A stretch of DNA of 64,000 nt from Prorocentrum cordatum (GCA_963575745.1 CAUYUJ010000903.1:77001-141000), one strand, 5' to 3'. Shown: positions 49,205 to 59,110, numbered from the stretch's first letter. Notes: generated by a model not told the origin, from the sequence alone. Numbers and translations: made by a program.

Positions 49205-49330
49205 GCGAACGTGCCGTGTTGAATTTTGTCCGCGCCTCCAGGGGCCGAGTGCTGAGGCCCCGGCCCTGGCGCGGACAAGATTTAACGTGCTGGCCAGGCG
49301 TTGAATCTTGTCCTCCCGCACAAACGGACG
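49205..49330. repeat. Dispersed repeat P, copy 1, with hairpin
   Basis: TTGAATTTTGTCCGCGCC at 49219-49236 pairs with GGCGCGGACAAGATTTAA at 49268-49285 (16 of 18). A third related arm, TTGAATCTTGTCC, lies at 49301-49313. Confidence 0.65.
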
Positions 49331-49439
49331 CGCCGAGTCGCCGGATTCTCGAAATCCGAGGGCCCCAGCGACACTCCGAAGAGGCCAAAACCATACATTC
49401 CCCTCAGCTTGTTTCAGGCTTCGGCTGCCGACGATGCCC

Positions 49440-49600
49440 GCAGGGAGCCCCGGAGTGGCTCCAGACGGCCCCAGACACCCTCAAGGATGACCCCACGACG
49501 CCCCAGGAGCTTCCCGACGCCGCCTACGACGGCTCCGACCCGAGCCCATGGCCCGCCAAGGCCGCCACAGTGTGCGGCATGGCCACTCGTGGGCGAAATC
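49440..49600 (+). repeat. Phased repeat block
   Basis: CCCCAGACACCC, CCCCACGACGCCCC and CCGACGCC units at 10-12 bp. Confidence 0.45.
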
Positions 49601-49654
49601 TGCTGCGGGGACTGGGCCCGAGACCGAGACTTAACGTGAGGGTCCCGCGACCCC

Positions 49655-49800
49655 GAGCTTGAGGACAAAATTTGACGCGAGCGTGGCGTGTTAAATTTTG
49701 TCCGTGGCTCCCCGGGGTCCATCGCTGAGGCCTCTGGCCTCCCGCGGACAGATTTCACACACTGCCCAGGCGATACATGTTGTCCTCAAGCTCTCCACGG
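49655..49800 (+). repeat. Dispersed repeat P, copy 2
   Basis: GAGGACAAAATTTGACGCGA, GTGTTAAATTTTGTCCGTGG, CGCTGAGGCC, CCCGCGGACAGATTT and TTGTCCTCAAGCTC. These words align in order with copy 1. Confidence 0.6.
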
Positions 49801-49875
49801 TTCCAGGAGCGTCTCTGCGCAGAAGGACTGGACATGCTTTTTTTCTGAAAGATCGCCCCCTCCCTTTCTCGCTGA

Positions 49876-49905
49876 AAGAGGACATAGTCCACGGGTCAGC
49901 CCACA
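49876..49905 (+). pseudogene. Isolated PPR head
   Basis: AGTCCACGGGTCAGCCCACA matches the cassette head, but neither module nor tail follows; the sequence continues CATGCCGGCCCCCCGGGGG. Only the head survives. Confidence 0.4.
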
Positions 49906-50004
49906 CATGCCGGCCCCCCGGGGGCAGGGCGACCGCCGAGATTGTGGGAGCGGGGCGACGGCGAGCTTTTCAGCGAGAAGAGAAGTGGGAAGCCAAGAAT
50001 CACC

Positions 50005-51679
50005 CGAAGAGGAGGCTCCCAAGGAGCCCAAACGAGGCCCCAACAGAGGCCCAACAGCCTCCAAAATGGCCTCGAGCCGGCCGCCTCCGAGCTTCCTCGC
50101 CGCGAGGGTGCCAACACGGCCCAAGACAGGCCCAGAACGGCCCAAGGCGCGCTCAAGACGCCCCAAGACGACTCCAAGACGGTCCCAGGAGGGTGGGCCC
50201 AGGACGGCCCAAGGACGCGCCCGGTCGGGGCCTCAAGACGGGCCAAGATGGCAAGAGAGCCCCAGCTGGCAAAAATCGCTCATTTTCCATTGTTCATTGT
50301 TACACCCTTTGCGTTTCCCGCCATTTCGGCGGTCCGATGCCCCAAGAGGCCCCAGAAAGTCCCAGGAGGGTCCGAGGAGACGCCCAGGAAGGCCCCAAGA
50401 CGGGCCAAGACGGACCCAGCACAACCCAAGGCGCGCTGCGACGGCTCAAGACGGCTCCAAGACAGCCCCAAGAGGGTGCCAACACGGCCCCTGCTGGGCC
50501 CAGGACGGCCCAAGGAGGCGCACAGGAGGGGCCCAAGACGACTCCAAGGCGGCCCCCTCACAGTCCCAGACGGCTCCAAGACAGCCCCGCGATAATGCCC
50601 ACAAGGACCCCGATGGGCCCAGGACGGCCTACGGACGCGCCCATGAGGGGCCCACGACGAACCAAGACGGCCCCATCAGGGCAAACGGCGCCCTCAAGAC
50701 GGGCCTAGACGGCTCCAAGACGGCCCTTTGAGGGAGCCAACGCGGCCCCACACCCTTCGGGCGCACACTTGGGGGGGCTGGGAGCTTGCGACAAGTCTCC
50801 CACATTCATTGTCCTGCCCCATTCTGTTCGCCTGGAGGCCTCCTCCAACCCTGTGGGCGAACAAGAGGAAACCCAGCGGGCCGCCAACCCTGGGGCCCGT
50901 GGGCCCCGCGCCGCTTGGGCAGAAGACGAACGCCGGGTCTGACAGGCCAGCTACCGCCCCCCTTTGCCCGATATGCTGTGCCATGATGTTCCCCCAGGGG
51001 CCTTGGCAAACTCTTCGGGCCAACCAGACCGGACCCCTGGGACAGCAGCCAATTGATATGACCCAGGGACCTCTCCGCATTCTTCGGACGAGCACCTGGG
51101 GGGCCCAGGAGATTCGGACAAGTCTTCCCCATTCCTTGCCCTGTCCCGTTCTGTTCGCCCGAAGGCCTCCACAGACCCTCTGGGCGAACAGAATGGGACA
51201 CGGCGAACAAACCCTCCCGTTGGCGGTGATGCGACTGGATCGCACCATCAACACGTGCCCAGAGGTGATGGCCGACCCAACAGCGGTTTCTTTAAAATTT
51301 TACATAATTTCCCATTTTCTTGAAGCTCTCTTGGGCCCTCCCTGTAGATCCTTGCGAGCCTCCCCGGCGCTTTCGGTGGCTTTCCCCGATGGCCTCCCGA
51401 GCCCTTCCCCGGGCGCTCCTGAGACGCCTCAGATGGGCTTCGACTTCGACGCACATCCCCGAGAGACTTCGAAACTGCCCTCAATAGGAGGGGGGTGAAC
51501 GAGCAGTGCGCTGGGCCAAGCTGCTGGAGCGCTGCAAGAGCTCGGACACGAAGGCGCGGTCTCGCTGCCGCCGCCCGAGCCGCCGCCGTGTTTGTAGATT
51601 TTCGGTACGATCTGCGCCGTTCCTCCGAGAACCATTACAGAAAGATGTCGTGGACGGAGTCCACGGGTCAGCCCTAGTC
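50005..51679 (+). repeat. Segmental duplication, copy 1 (1.67 kb)
   Basis: Aligns almost base for base with 53091-54763, offset 3.08-3.10 kb; the main differences are a 12 bp indel near 50592 and scattered substitutions. It contains phased repeats (50005-50740), a T-rich island (50268-50345), a block with GTTCTGTTCGCC(C/T) inverted repeats (50750-51230), repeat V (51277-51430) and the PPR head. Identity ends exactly at the end of the head (TCAGCCCTAGTC). Confidence 0.9.
51142..51200. other. 19 bp stem hairpin
   Basis: TGTCCCGTTCTGTTCGCCC (51142-51160) and GGGCGAACAGAATGGGACA (51182-51200) pair over 18 of 19 positions with a 21-base loop. A weaker relative lies at 50822-50865. The same hairpin is in the second copy of the duplication at 54225-54283. 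Confidence 0.8.
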
Positions 51680-51850
51680 TCTACTACATTGCAGGGCCCA
51701 GTGCGTGCCAGAAGGGCGCAGGCTCCAATGTCTCAAAACCGCCCCGGGCTGGCCCCGGGCCGCCCCGGGCCGCCCAGGCAGGCTCCAGGACATGTCGGGA
51801 GGGCCCCCAGAAGCCCCCAAGACGGCCCCGGAGAGCCCCGGCACGCTTAA
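51506..51850 (+). pseudogene. PPR cassette 11: head joined to tail, no full module
   Basis: The frame reads KLLERCKSSDTKARSRCRRP, then DVVDGVHGSALVS, directly followed by TTLQGPVRARRAQ. The tail TCTACTACATTGCAGGGCCC starts where, in the duplicate at 54763, the module AGCTACAATGTTGGG begins. The module is therefore precisely absent. After the tail the frame runs into phased repeats and stops at 51850. The opening is GTG, not ATG, and no targeting peptide is recognisable. Confidence 0.6.
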
Positions 51851-53090
51851 AGATGGGCCCAAGACGCCCGAGATTCGCCCCAGGCGGCCCAAGAGGCGTC
51901 CAAGACGCCCGAAGAGGCCTCCCAAGAGGCCTCCCAAGAGGGCCCCGAGCGACAGAAATCGTAGATTTCTATTGTGTTTTTCGATGGTTTCGGCCTCCTC
52001 GCCTCTTCGGCTTCCCGACGCTCCAAGACGGCCCAAGAAGTCCCCCCGACCGCTCCAAGACGGCCGAAGAGGACCCCAAGAGAGCCCCAAGACGGGCCAG
52101 GAGGGCCCCCAGACGGTCCCAAGACGCCCCAGGACGGCCCCAGGACGGCCCAGGAGGCGCCCAAGACGGCCCAAGAGGCACCCAAGACGGCCCCAGGAGC
52201 GGCCCAAGACGGCCCAAGACAGCCCAAGAGGCGCCGAGGCGGGTCTCAGACGGCCCCAAGACGGCCCAAGAGGCACCCAAGACGGCCCGAGAGGGCCCTA
52301 AGAGCCCCCCCGGGAGGCCCAAAAGAAGACCGAAGAGGCTCCGAAACGGCCCCCACGAAGCCTTCAGAATTCCCTCCAGGAGCAGGGGAGCGGACGAGAG
52401 GCGACAGGCATATCGCAGGCAAAAACGCCCCAAGAGATCCCCAAACGGCCCCCACGAAGCCCTAAGTGGCTTCAGAATTGCTTCCAGGAGGGGGGGAGCG
52501 GACGAGAGGCGACCGGCATATCGAAGGCACAAAAGAACAATGTTGGACGCTCCGAGGGCCTTCGATGTTTCTCCGTTGGGGAGAGTCGTCGTAGGATCGA
52601 CGATTGCCGACCGAGGGCAGCGAATCCAGTGGAGGCCCAAGAGGCCCCCAGGAGCCCAAAAGAGATCCCCAAGAGGTGCCACGGGGCTTAAAAACTGCTT
52701 CGAAGCGAGGGGGGCGGACGAGGGGACCGCCTCAGGAGGTTTTGGACGGTTTTGGGCCTCAAAATCGTCCGCTTTACGACGGTTTTGGAAGGATTTTGGC
52801 CTTCTCGCCTTTTCCGCTTTCCGACGCTCGAAGACGGCCCAAGAGGCCTCCAAGAGCGCCCCAGAACGGCCCAAGAGGTTTCCAAGAGCGCCCCAAGACA
52901 GCCCAAGAGGGCCCCAAGACGACCCAAGAGACGCTCAAGACGGCCCACGAGGGCCCGAAGACAGGCCCAAGAGGGGGCCAAGAGGGGGACCACGGACCGA
53001 AAATCCGAGCCTTCCGCCCCAAGAGGGCGCCAGGAGGCCCAAACAGGCCCCCAAGAGGCCCCAAGGGGCCGCCAAGAATCCCCCGAAGAG
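51740..53090 (+). repeat. Phased 10-11 bp repeat block, longest
   Basis: CCCAAGACGG and CCAAGAGGC units. Around 52150-52220 successive CAAGA words are 10, 11, 22, 10 and 10 bp apart. T-rich islands lie at 51950-52030 and 52745-52835. A 97 bp duplication (GGAGCGGACGAGAGGCGAC words) is at 52350-52525. 52665-52740 matches 38100-38165 (GAGGTGCCACGGGGCTT, ACTGCTTCGAAG). A 653-codon frame (51853-53814) crosses it without domains. Confidence 0.8.
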
Positions 53091-54763
53091 GCCCCAGGAG
53101 GCTCCCAAGGAACCCAAACGAGGCCCCTACAGAGGCCCCAACAGCTTCCAAAATGGCCCCGAAGAGGCCTCGAGCCCGCCTCCGAGCTTCCTCGCCGCGA
53201 GGGTGCCAACACGGCCCCAGACCGGCCCAGGACGGCCCAAGGCGCGCTCAAGACGGCCCAAGACGATTCCAAGACGGTCCCAGGAGGGTGCGCCCAGGAC
53301 GGCCCAAGGACGCGCCCGTTCGGGGCCTCAAGACGGGCCAAGATGGCAAGAGAGTCCCAGCTGGCAAAAATCGTTAATTTTCCATTGTTTACTGTTACAC
53401 CCTTTGCGTTTCCCGCCGTTTCGGCGGTCCGATGCACCAAGAGGCCCCAGAAAGTCCCAGGAGGGTCCGAGGAACCGCCCAGGAAGGCCCCAAGACGGGC
53501 CAAGACGGACCCAGCACAACCCAAGGCGCGCTGCGACGGCTCAAGACGGCTCCAAGACAGCCCCAAGAGGGTGCCAACACGGCCCCTGCTGGGCCCAGGA
53601 CGGCCCAAGGAGGCGCACAGGAGGGGCCCAAGACGACTCCAAGGCGGCCTCCTCACGGTCCCAGACGGCTCCAAGACAGCCCCACGAGGACCCCGATGGG
53701 CCCAGGACGGCCTACGGACGCGCCCATGAGGGGCCCACGACGAACCAAGACGGCCCCATCAGGGCAAACGGCGCCCTCAAGACGGGCCTAGACGGCTCCA
53801 AGACGGCCCTTTGAGGGAGCCAACGCGGCCCCACACCCTTCGGGCGCACACTTGGGGGGGCTGGGAGCTTGCGACAAGTCTCCCACATTCATTGTCCTGC
53901 CCCATTCTGTTCGCCTGGAGGCCTCCTCCAACCCTGTGGGCGAACAAGAGGAATCCCAGCGGGACGCCAACCCTGGGGCCCGTGGGCCCCGCGCCGCTTG
54001 GGCAGAAGACGAACGCCGGGTCTGACAGGCCAGCTACCGCCCCCCTTTGCCCGATATGCTGTGCCATTCTGTTCCCCCAGGGGCCTTGGCAAACTCTTCG
54101 GGCCAAGCAGACCGGACCCCTGGGACAGCAGCCAATTGATATGACCCTGGGACCTCTCCGCATTCTTCGGACGAGCATCTGGGGGGCCCAGGAGATTCGG
54201 ACATGTCTTCCCCATTCCTTGCCCTGTCCCGTTCTGTTCGCCCGAAGGCCTCCACAGACCCTCTGGGCGAACAGAATGGGACATGGCGAACAAACCCTCC
54301 CGTTGGCGGTGATGCGACTGGATCGCACCATCAAGGCGCGCCCGGAGGTGATGGCCGACCCAACAGCGGTTTCTCTTAAGAGTTCACTGGATTTCAAATT
54401 TTCTTGAAGCTCTCTTGGGCCCTCCCTGTAGATCCTTGCGAGCCTCCCCGGCGCTTTCGGTGGCTTTCCCCGATGGCCTCCCGAGCCCTTCCCCGAGCGC
54501 TCCTGAGACGCCTCAGATGGGCTTCGACTTCGACGCACATCCCCGAGAGACTTCGAAACTGTCCTCAATAGGAGGGGGGTGAACGAGCAGTGCGCTGGGC
54601 CAAGCTGCTGCAGCGCTGCAAGAGCTCGGACACGAAGGCGCGGTCTCGCTGCCGCCGCCCGAGCCGCCGCCGTGTTTGTAGATTTTCGGTACAATCTGCG
54701 CCGTTCCCCCGAGAACCATTCCAGAAAGATGTCGTGGACGGAGTCCACGGGTCAGCCCTAGTC
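53091..54763 (+). repeat. Segmental duplication, copy 2
   Basis: Partner of 50005-51679, same order of phased repeats, island (53353-53430), inverted-repeat block, hairpin (54225-54283), repeat V (54359-54520) and PPR head. Differences from copy 1 are few, for example ATGTTCCCCC versus TCTGTTCCCCC near 54068 and a changed stretch near 54372-54400. Confidence 0.9.
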
Positions 54764-55288
54764 AGCTACAATGTTGGGATTAGCGCGTGCGGGAAGGGCG
54801 AGCAGTGGCAGTGGGCTCTGGCGCTGCTGGGCGAGATGTGGGAGGTGAAGCTGGTGCCCAGCGCCATCGGTACTACAATTCTGGTCGTTGCGCGTGCAAA
54901 ACGGGGGGAGAAGTTCGCGAGATGCCCCCGAGCGCACGGAGTGCCCCGCCGCTCTTGGACGGCGCCAGGGAGACCCCATGTGGCTCCAAGACTGCCTCAG
55001 GCAGCCCCACTACCGCTCCGAGAGGCTCGGGATAGCCCGGAAAACGTTTCAAGAAAACACAGCCCCATGACAGCCAAAGAGGGCCCGACGACGGGCCAAC
55101 TGCTTCCGAAGACGATTCAACCAGACCCCGATGACGGTCCCGCGAGGCTGCAATTGTACATTCTTCGACTGGTTTTGAAGGTCTTCCATGTTCTCGCCAT
55201 GTCGGCGGACCCAAACCGGCCCCAGACGGCTCCAGAGCGATCCCAGATCGCCCCGAGACGGTCCGGGAGGCCCCGCCAAGCGCCCTAA
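54590..55288 (+). CDS. PPR cassette 12 (one module)
   Basis: Frame KLLQRCKSSDTKARSRCRRP, DVVDGVHGSALV, then one full module SYNVGISACGKGEQWQ...KLVPSAI and the tail GTTILVVARAKRGEKFARC. It remains open for 100 more codons of Pro/Arg-rich sequence and a T-rich island (QLYILRLVLKVFHVLAMSAD) to a stop at 55286-55288. Upstream it is the duplicate of cassette 11, which lacks the module. The opening codon is GTG, so a true start is unknown. One PPR module cannot give a typical RNA-binding array; this is an exon or an amplified fragment. Confidence 0.55.
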   Translation: MRWAKLLQRCKSSDTKARSRCRRPSRRRVCRFSVQSAPFPREPFQKDVVDGVHGSALVSYNVGISACGKGEQWQWALALLGEMWEVKLVPSAIGTTILVVARAKRGEKFARCPRAHGVPRRSWTAPGRPHVAPRLPQAAPLPLREARDSPENVSRKHSPMTAKEGPTTGQLLPKTIQPDPDDGPARLQLYILRLVLKVFHVLAMSADPNRPQTAPERSQIAPRRSGRPRQAP

Positions 55289-55700
55289 GGCAGCTCCAGA
55301 GGGCCCTGAGACTGCCCAAGAGAGGCCCAAGACAGCTTCATAGAGCACCCGGTGGCCCCCCAAACCGCCCCAAGAGGGCCCCGGGAGCTGCCCAACAGGT
55401 CCCAACACGCGTTGCAAGACGGCCCGAGACCCCGAGACCGCCAACGTCGCCCCAGGACAGCCCGAGAGGCCCCCGAGACCGACAGGACTGCCGAAGAGGG
55501 CTCAAAGCGGGCTCCCCAACGGCCCGAACCATCAATCATAGCCCTCTGACGTCCCAAGACTCCCAGCATCAACAGTCCCCCCAGAACGTCCATGCAAGCC
55601 CCCACGACGGCCCAAGACCGCTCCAAAATGGCTCCAGAAATGCCCTCGAGGCTCCAGAAAGACCCTCAAGAGGTCTCCAAGAGGGTCCGCCGAAGATAGT
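54950..55700 (+). repeat. Phased repeat block
   Basis: GGCCCCAGACGGCTCCAGAG, CCCAAGAGAGGCCCAAGACA and CCCCGAGACCG units at 10-12 bp, with a T-rich island at 55140-55210 resembling those at 37-38 kb. Confidence 0.65.
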
Positions 55701-55719
55701 CCAGACGACGGAAGGAGCG

Positions 55720-56079
55720 CATTCTGTGGGCGCTTGGGGGGGGGAACCGGACCCTTCCCCTGCTTCTCTTCTCTCCCTCTCCTCGGGCCGGCGCTGGCGT
55801 CGGCGGCGGCTGGCGGCGGTGGCGGGAGCCGTCGATGACGACGACTTCCTTGTGCTTGCGGCGGCTGGCGGCGGCGGCGGGGAGCATCGACGAGGACGAC
55901 GGCGACAACGATGACGACGACGAGCATCCGCCACTCTGCCTTGGTTGTGTGTCAGAGTCCGAATGGACGCCTCTTGGGGTCTCGCCGGAGGGCTTTCGGG
56001 GGCCTCTGACGGGCATTTGTAAAGCCTCCTGGGCGCCTCTTGACGTTTTTGGGGGGCCTCTCTGAGGTGGTGGTGCGGG
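55720..56079. other. GGC/GAC-rich, no recognisable gene
   Basis: GGCGGCGGCTGGCGGCGG at 55800-55825 and GACGACGACGAGCATC at about 55913-55928. Then weakly phased CTCTTGG words to 56060. No gene recognised. Confidence 0.45.
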
Positions 56080-57260
56080 TTGTGGGCTGTTGTGGTGTGG
56101 TGGGTGGTGGTGGTGGTGGTGGTGGTGGTGGTGGTGGTGGTGGTGGTGGTGGTTTTGGTGTGGTGGTCTATGGTTGTGGTGGTGGGGGTGGTGGTGATGG
56201 TGGTGGTTGTAGTGGTGGGGGCGGCGGTGATGGTGATGGTGACGGTAGTGGTGTGGTGCTTTGTGATGGTGATAGTGGTGGTGGTGGTGGTGGTGGTGGG
56301 TTGTGGTGCGTTGTGGTGGTGGTGGTGGCGTTTTTGGTGGTGTTGGCGGTGGTGTAGCGGTTTGTGGTGATGTTGGGTGTTGTGGTGGTGGTGGGTTGTG
56401 CTGGTGGTGGTGGTGGTGCTGGCGGTGGTGATGGTGGTGTGGTGGTTTTTAGTCGTGGTGGTGGTGGTGGTGGGTGGTGGTGGGCGGTGGTAGTGGTGGT
56501 GGTGGTTGTGGTGGTTTGGGTGTGGTGGTCTATGGTGGTGGTGGTGGGGGTGGTGGTGATGGTGGTGGTTGTGGTGGTGGTGGGGGCGGCGGTGGTGGTG
56601 ATGGTGACGGTAGTGGTGTGGTGGTTTGTGGTGGTGGTTGTGGTGGTGGTGGTGGTGGTGGTGGAGGCGCTGTGGTTTGTGGTGGTTTGTGGTGGTGGTG
56701 GTGGGCTATGATTTTGATGGCGGTGGTTGTGCTGTTGGTGGTGGTGTTGGTGGTGGTGGAGTGTGGTGCGTGGTGGGTTGCGATGGTGGTAGTTATGGTG
56801 GTGGTGGTGTGGTGGTTTGTGGTGGTGGTGGTGGTGGGTTGTTGTGGTGGTGGTGGTGGCGGTGGTGGTGGTGATGGTGACGGTAGTGGTGTGGTGGTTT
56901 GTGGTGGTCGTGGTGGTGGTGTTGGGTTGTGGTGGGTTGTGGTGGGTTGCTTGATGGTGGCGTTTTTGGTGGTGGTTGTGGTGTAGTGGTTCGTGGTGAT
57001 GGTGGCTGTTGTGGTCGTGGTGGGTTGTGCTTGTTGTGGTGGTGTTGGTGGTGGCGGTGGTGGTGGTGGTGTGGTGGTTCGTGGTGGTGGTGGTGGTGAG
57101 GCCTTCGGGTCTTCCCGCCACCGTGTGATGGTCTTGGGTCAGGTGATGATGGCGGGGTGTGGTGGTGGTGGTGGTGGTGGTGGTGGTTGTGGTGGTGATG
57201 ATGGTGGTGGTGTGCTGGTTGGTGGTGGTGGTGGTGGTTGTCGTGGTGGTGTATATGGCG
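56080..57260 (+). repeat. (GGT)n minisatellite, about 1.2 kb
   Basis: GGTGGTGGTGGTGGTGG with GTT, GTG and GCG interruptions, almost no C on the + strand. A longer pattern (GTGGTGGGGGCGGCGGTG, GATGGTGACGGTAGTG) recurs near 56210, 56580 and 56860, a period of about 290-370 bp. A 515-codon minus frame of Thr/His/Pro is a by-product. Confidence 0.95.
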
Positions 57261-57284
57261 ATTTGTGTTTTCCTTCTGCGGCCT

Positions 57285-57485
57285 CTGGGCCCTCTCTGGT
57301 CATCGTCGCTGCGTTCCCGCCGTCGGCGCTGCTGGCCGCCGCCAGCGCCAACGCCGGCGCCAGCGCACAGGGGGGGATTGGACCCCCCCACCCCCGCCAT
57401 GGGCCCTCTCGTGTCATCGTCGCTGCGTCTGCCGTCGGCACTGCTGGCCGCCGCCAGCGCGGGCGCCGGCGCCAGGGGGGGGGGG
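57285..57485 (+). repeat. Tandem duplication of ~113 bp
   Basis: CTCT.GTCATCGTCGCTGCGT, GCTGGCCGCCGCCAGCGC and GCCGGCGCCAG occur at 57293-57365 and 57407-57470. Confidence 0.75.
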
Positions 57486-57599
57486 GAGGGAGGGGGGTCA
57501 GGGGGGAGGGGAGTTCCCCTGGTTCTGATCGACGGCGCCGAGTGCTGGCGGGGGGGGCACCGCCCGGCTCGAAACGCGCCGCCGACTGTTTCCAAGGCG

Positions 57600-58250
57600 A
57601 TCGCCCGTGAAACGCGCTTGCTCAAACGACGGGCACCCTGCAGCTCCCAATGGGCCAAAAACCTTCCCAGGACTTCTCTTTCACAGGACCACTCCACTGC
57701 CCCAGAGTCTCCCAAGAGACTCCGACACTTGCCAAGGAGTTTTTACGCAGAGCGCAATCGGCCACGTCTCCCTCTCGCCGTCTCTGGAACCCCAGACGTC
57801 CCACAGACAGCCGCGGACCCCGAACGAAACCCCAGACCATCCCGAGGCGTCCCAGACCTTCTTCTAATAGAGCCTCGAGACCCTGCTCCTCCTTGGCAGC
57901 CTTCGATAAAACCTTGTACCCACAACAAGGCCCAACGAGCCTCCTCACCCCGTTCAGCTTTCTTTTGCTCTCACTCATCCATTTTCCTCCTCCTCCTCCT
58001 CCAAGCTCGAGCCGATTTGGGGTGGCAAAGGGACATGTAGATACCTCGAAGCCCTTGCAGCAGCACCCGCACCCTTTGCTCTTTCCGAAGGCTTCCAAGA
58101 GAGACCGAAGACCGCCCTCGCTCCTGAGCTACTTTCTTCTTCCTCGGCCTCCTGTTCGCTCTCATGCGCCTCTCTCCCGCCTCTTACCCCCGCACACCCC
58201 AACACGTTTTGCCCCTCCCCCCCTCTCCCCCCTCCGTCCCCCCCCAGCGA
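57600..58250. other. No recognisable gene; CT-rich right half
   Basis: Mixed with weak phasing at 57690-57850. CT-rich with TCCTCCTCCTCCTCC near 57985 and CCCCCTCTCCCCCC near 58220. No domain recognised. Confidence 0.45.
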
Positions 58251-58256
58251 TTAGGG

Positions 58257-58416
58257 TTCAGTCGGGCCGTCCCTCTTCAGTGGGGAAATTCAAAGATAGT
58301 TGAACCATAGTCGGGGGATTGTTCTGGATCATGTCTAAGCATTTTGGGGCATGTTTTTTGTTTTTGTTTTCAATTGTCGCCCAAAACCCTCCTGTAAGGG
58401 AACACGCCCGAGCTAA
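58257..58416 (+). mobile_element. MITE family C, copy 1
   Basis: Left end TTCAGTCGGGCCGTCCCTCT then TCAGTGGGGAA. Right end CCTGTAAGGGAACACGCCCG then AGCTAA. The ends are imperfect inverted repeats. The interior is TTTTTTGTTTTTGTTTTC-rich and non-coding. Confidence 0.7.
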
Positions 58417-58820
58417 GATGGACGATGTTCTGACCATTTCAGAGCATTTTGGAGCATTGTTTGGGTATGTCTTGTTTTCCGCCCGAAATCCCCATGTAGG
58501 GGACACGCGCGAGCTAAGTGAGATGGACGATGCTTTGATCATGCTTGAGCATGTTGGAGTCTGTTCTGGGTATGTGTTATTTTTCGCCCGAAATCCCCCT
58601 GTAGGGGGCACGCCCGAGCTAAGATGGACGATGCTTTGACAATTGTTGAGCATGTTGGAATACGTTCTGGATACGTTTTATGTTTCGCCCGAAATCCCCA
58701 TGTAGGGGGACACGCCCGAGCTGAGATGGACGATTCTTTACAATTGTTGAGCATGTTGGAGTATGTTATGTTTTTTCAGTGTTCGCCCAAAATCCCCCTG
58801 TAGGGGACACGCCCGAGCTA
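58417..58820 (+). repeat. Tandem array of MITE C right halves
   Basis: Four further units of about 101 bp (right ends near 58517, 58622, 58724 and 58820) each with ATGGACGATGCTTTGA, GAGCATGTTGGA, TTTCGCCCGAAATCCCC and GTAGGGG.ACACGCCCGAG. Only the right half is amplified; no further left ends are present. Confidence 0.85.
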
Positions 58821-58934
58821 GGATTAGGGGTGACAAGGGGGACCTCTCTTCTCTGCCCCGGTTTCCTCGTCTTCGAGCTTGCCCCTTCCTCCCCCTCGGT
58901 ACTGCTCTCGCCCTCCACCCTTCCGACTTTAGGG

Positions 58935-59110
58935 TTAAGTCGGGCCTGTCTCTCTACAGGGGGAATATTCAAAAATAGCCACAACATACTAGGTGGACGA
59001 TGCTTTGACAATTTGTGAGCATGTCGAATATGTTCTGACTATTTTTAAGGTTCTGATTATTCAGTACAAATTGTTCCAAATCCGCCCGTAGGGTGGCATG
59101 CCCGACCTAA
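58935..59110 (+). mobile_element. MITE family C, copy 2
   Basis: Left TTAAGTCGGGCCTGTCTCTC then TACAGGGGGAAT. Right AATCCGCCCGTAGGGTGGCA then TGCCCGACCTAA. About 30 bp terminal inverted repeats, 176 bp total, non-coding. Preceded by TTTAGGG, a single telomere-like word. Confidence 0.8.

Noticed and set aside
51853-53814. 653-codon + strand ORF
   Set aside because: It runs through phased repeats, a T-rich island and half of the segmental duplication without domains. The 10-11 bp unit is not a multiple of three and simply lacks stops.
53777-54748. 323-codon minus ORF in the segmental duplication
   Set aside because: The stretch contains inverted-repeat units, so both strands read as similar peptides. 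No domain and no supporting composition.
56168-57715. 515-codon minus ORF rich in Thr, His and Pro
   Set aside because: It is the reverse reading of a GGT minisatellite; the composition is fully explained by the repeat.
58925-58937. Telomere-like TTTAGGG
   Set aside because: A single unit, repeated nowhere in tandem; similar single words at 25963 and 26408 are chance matches.
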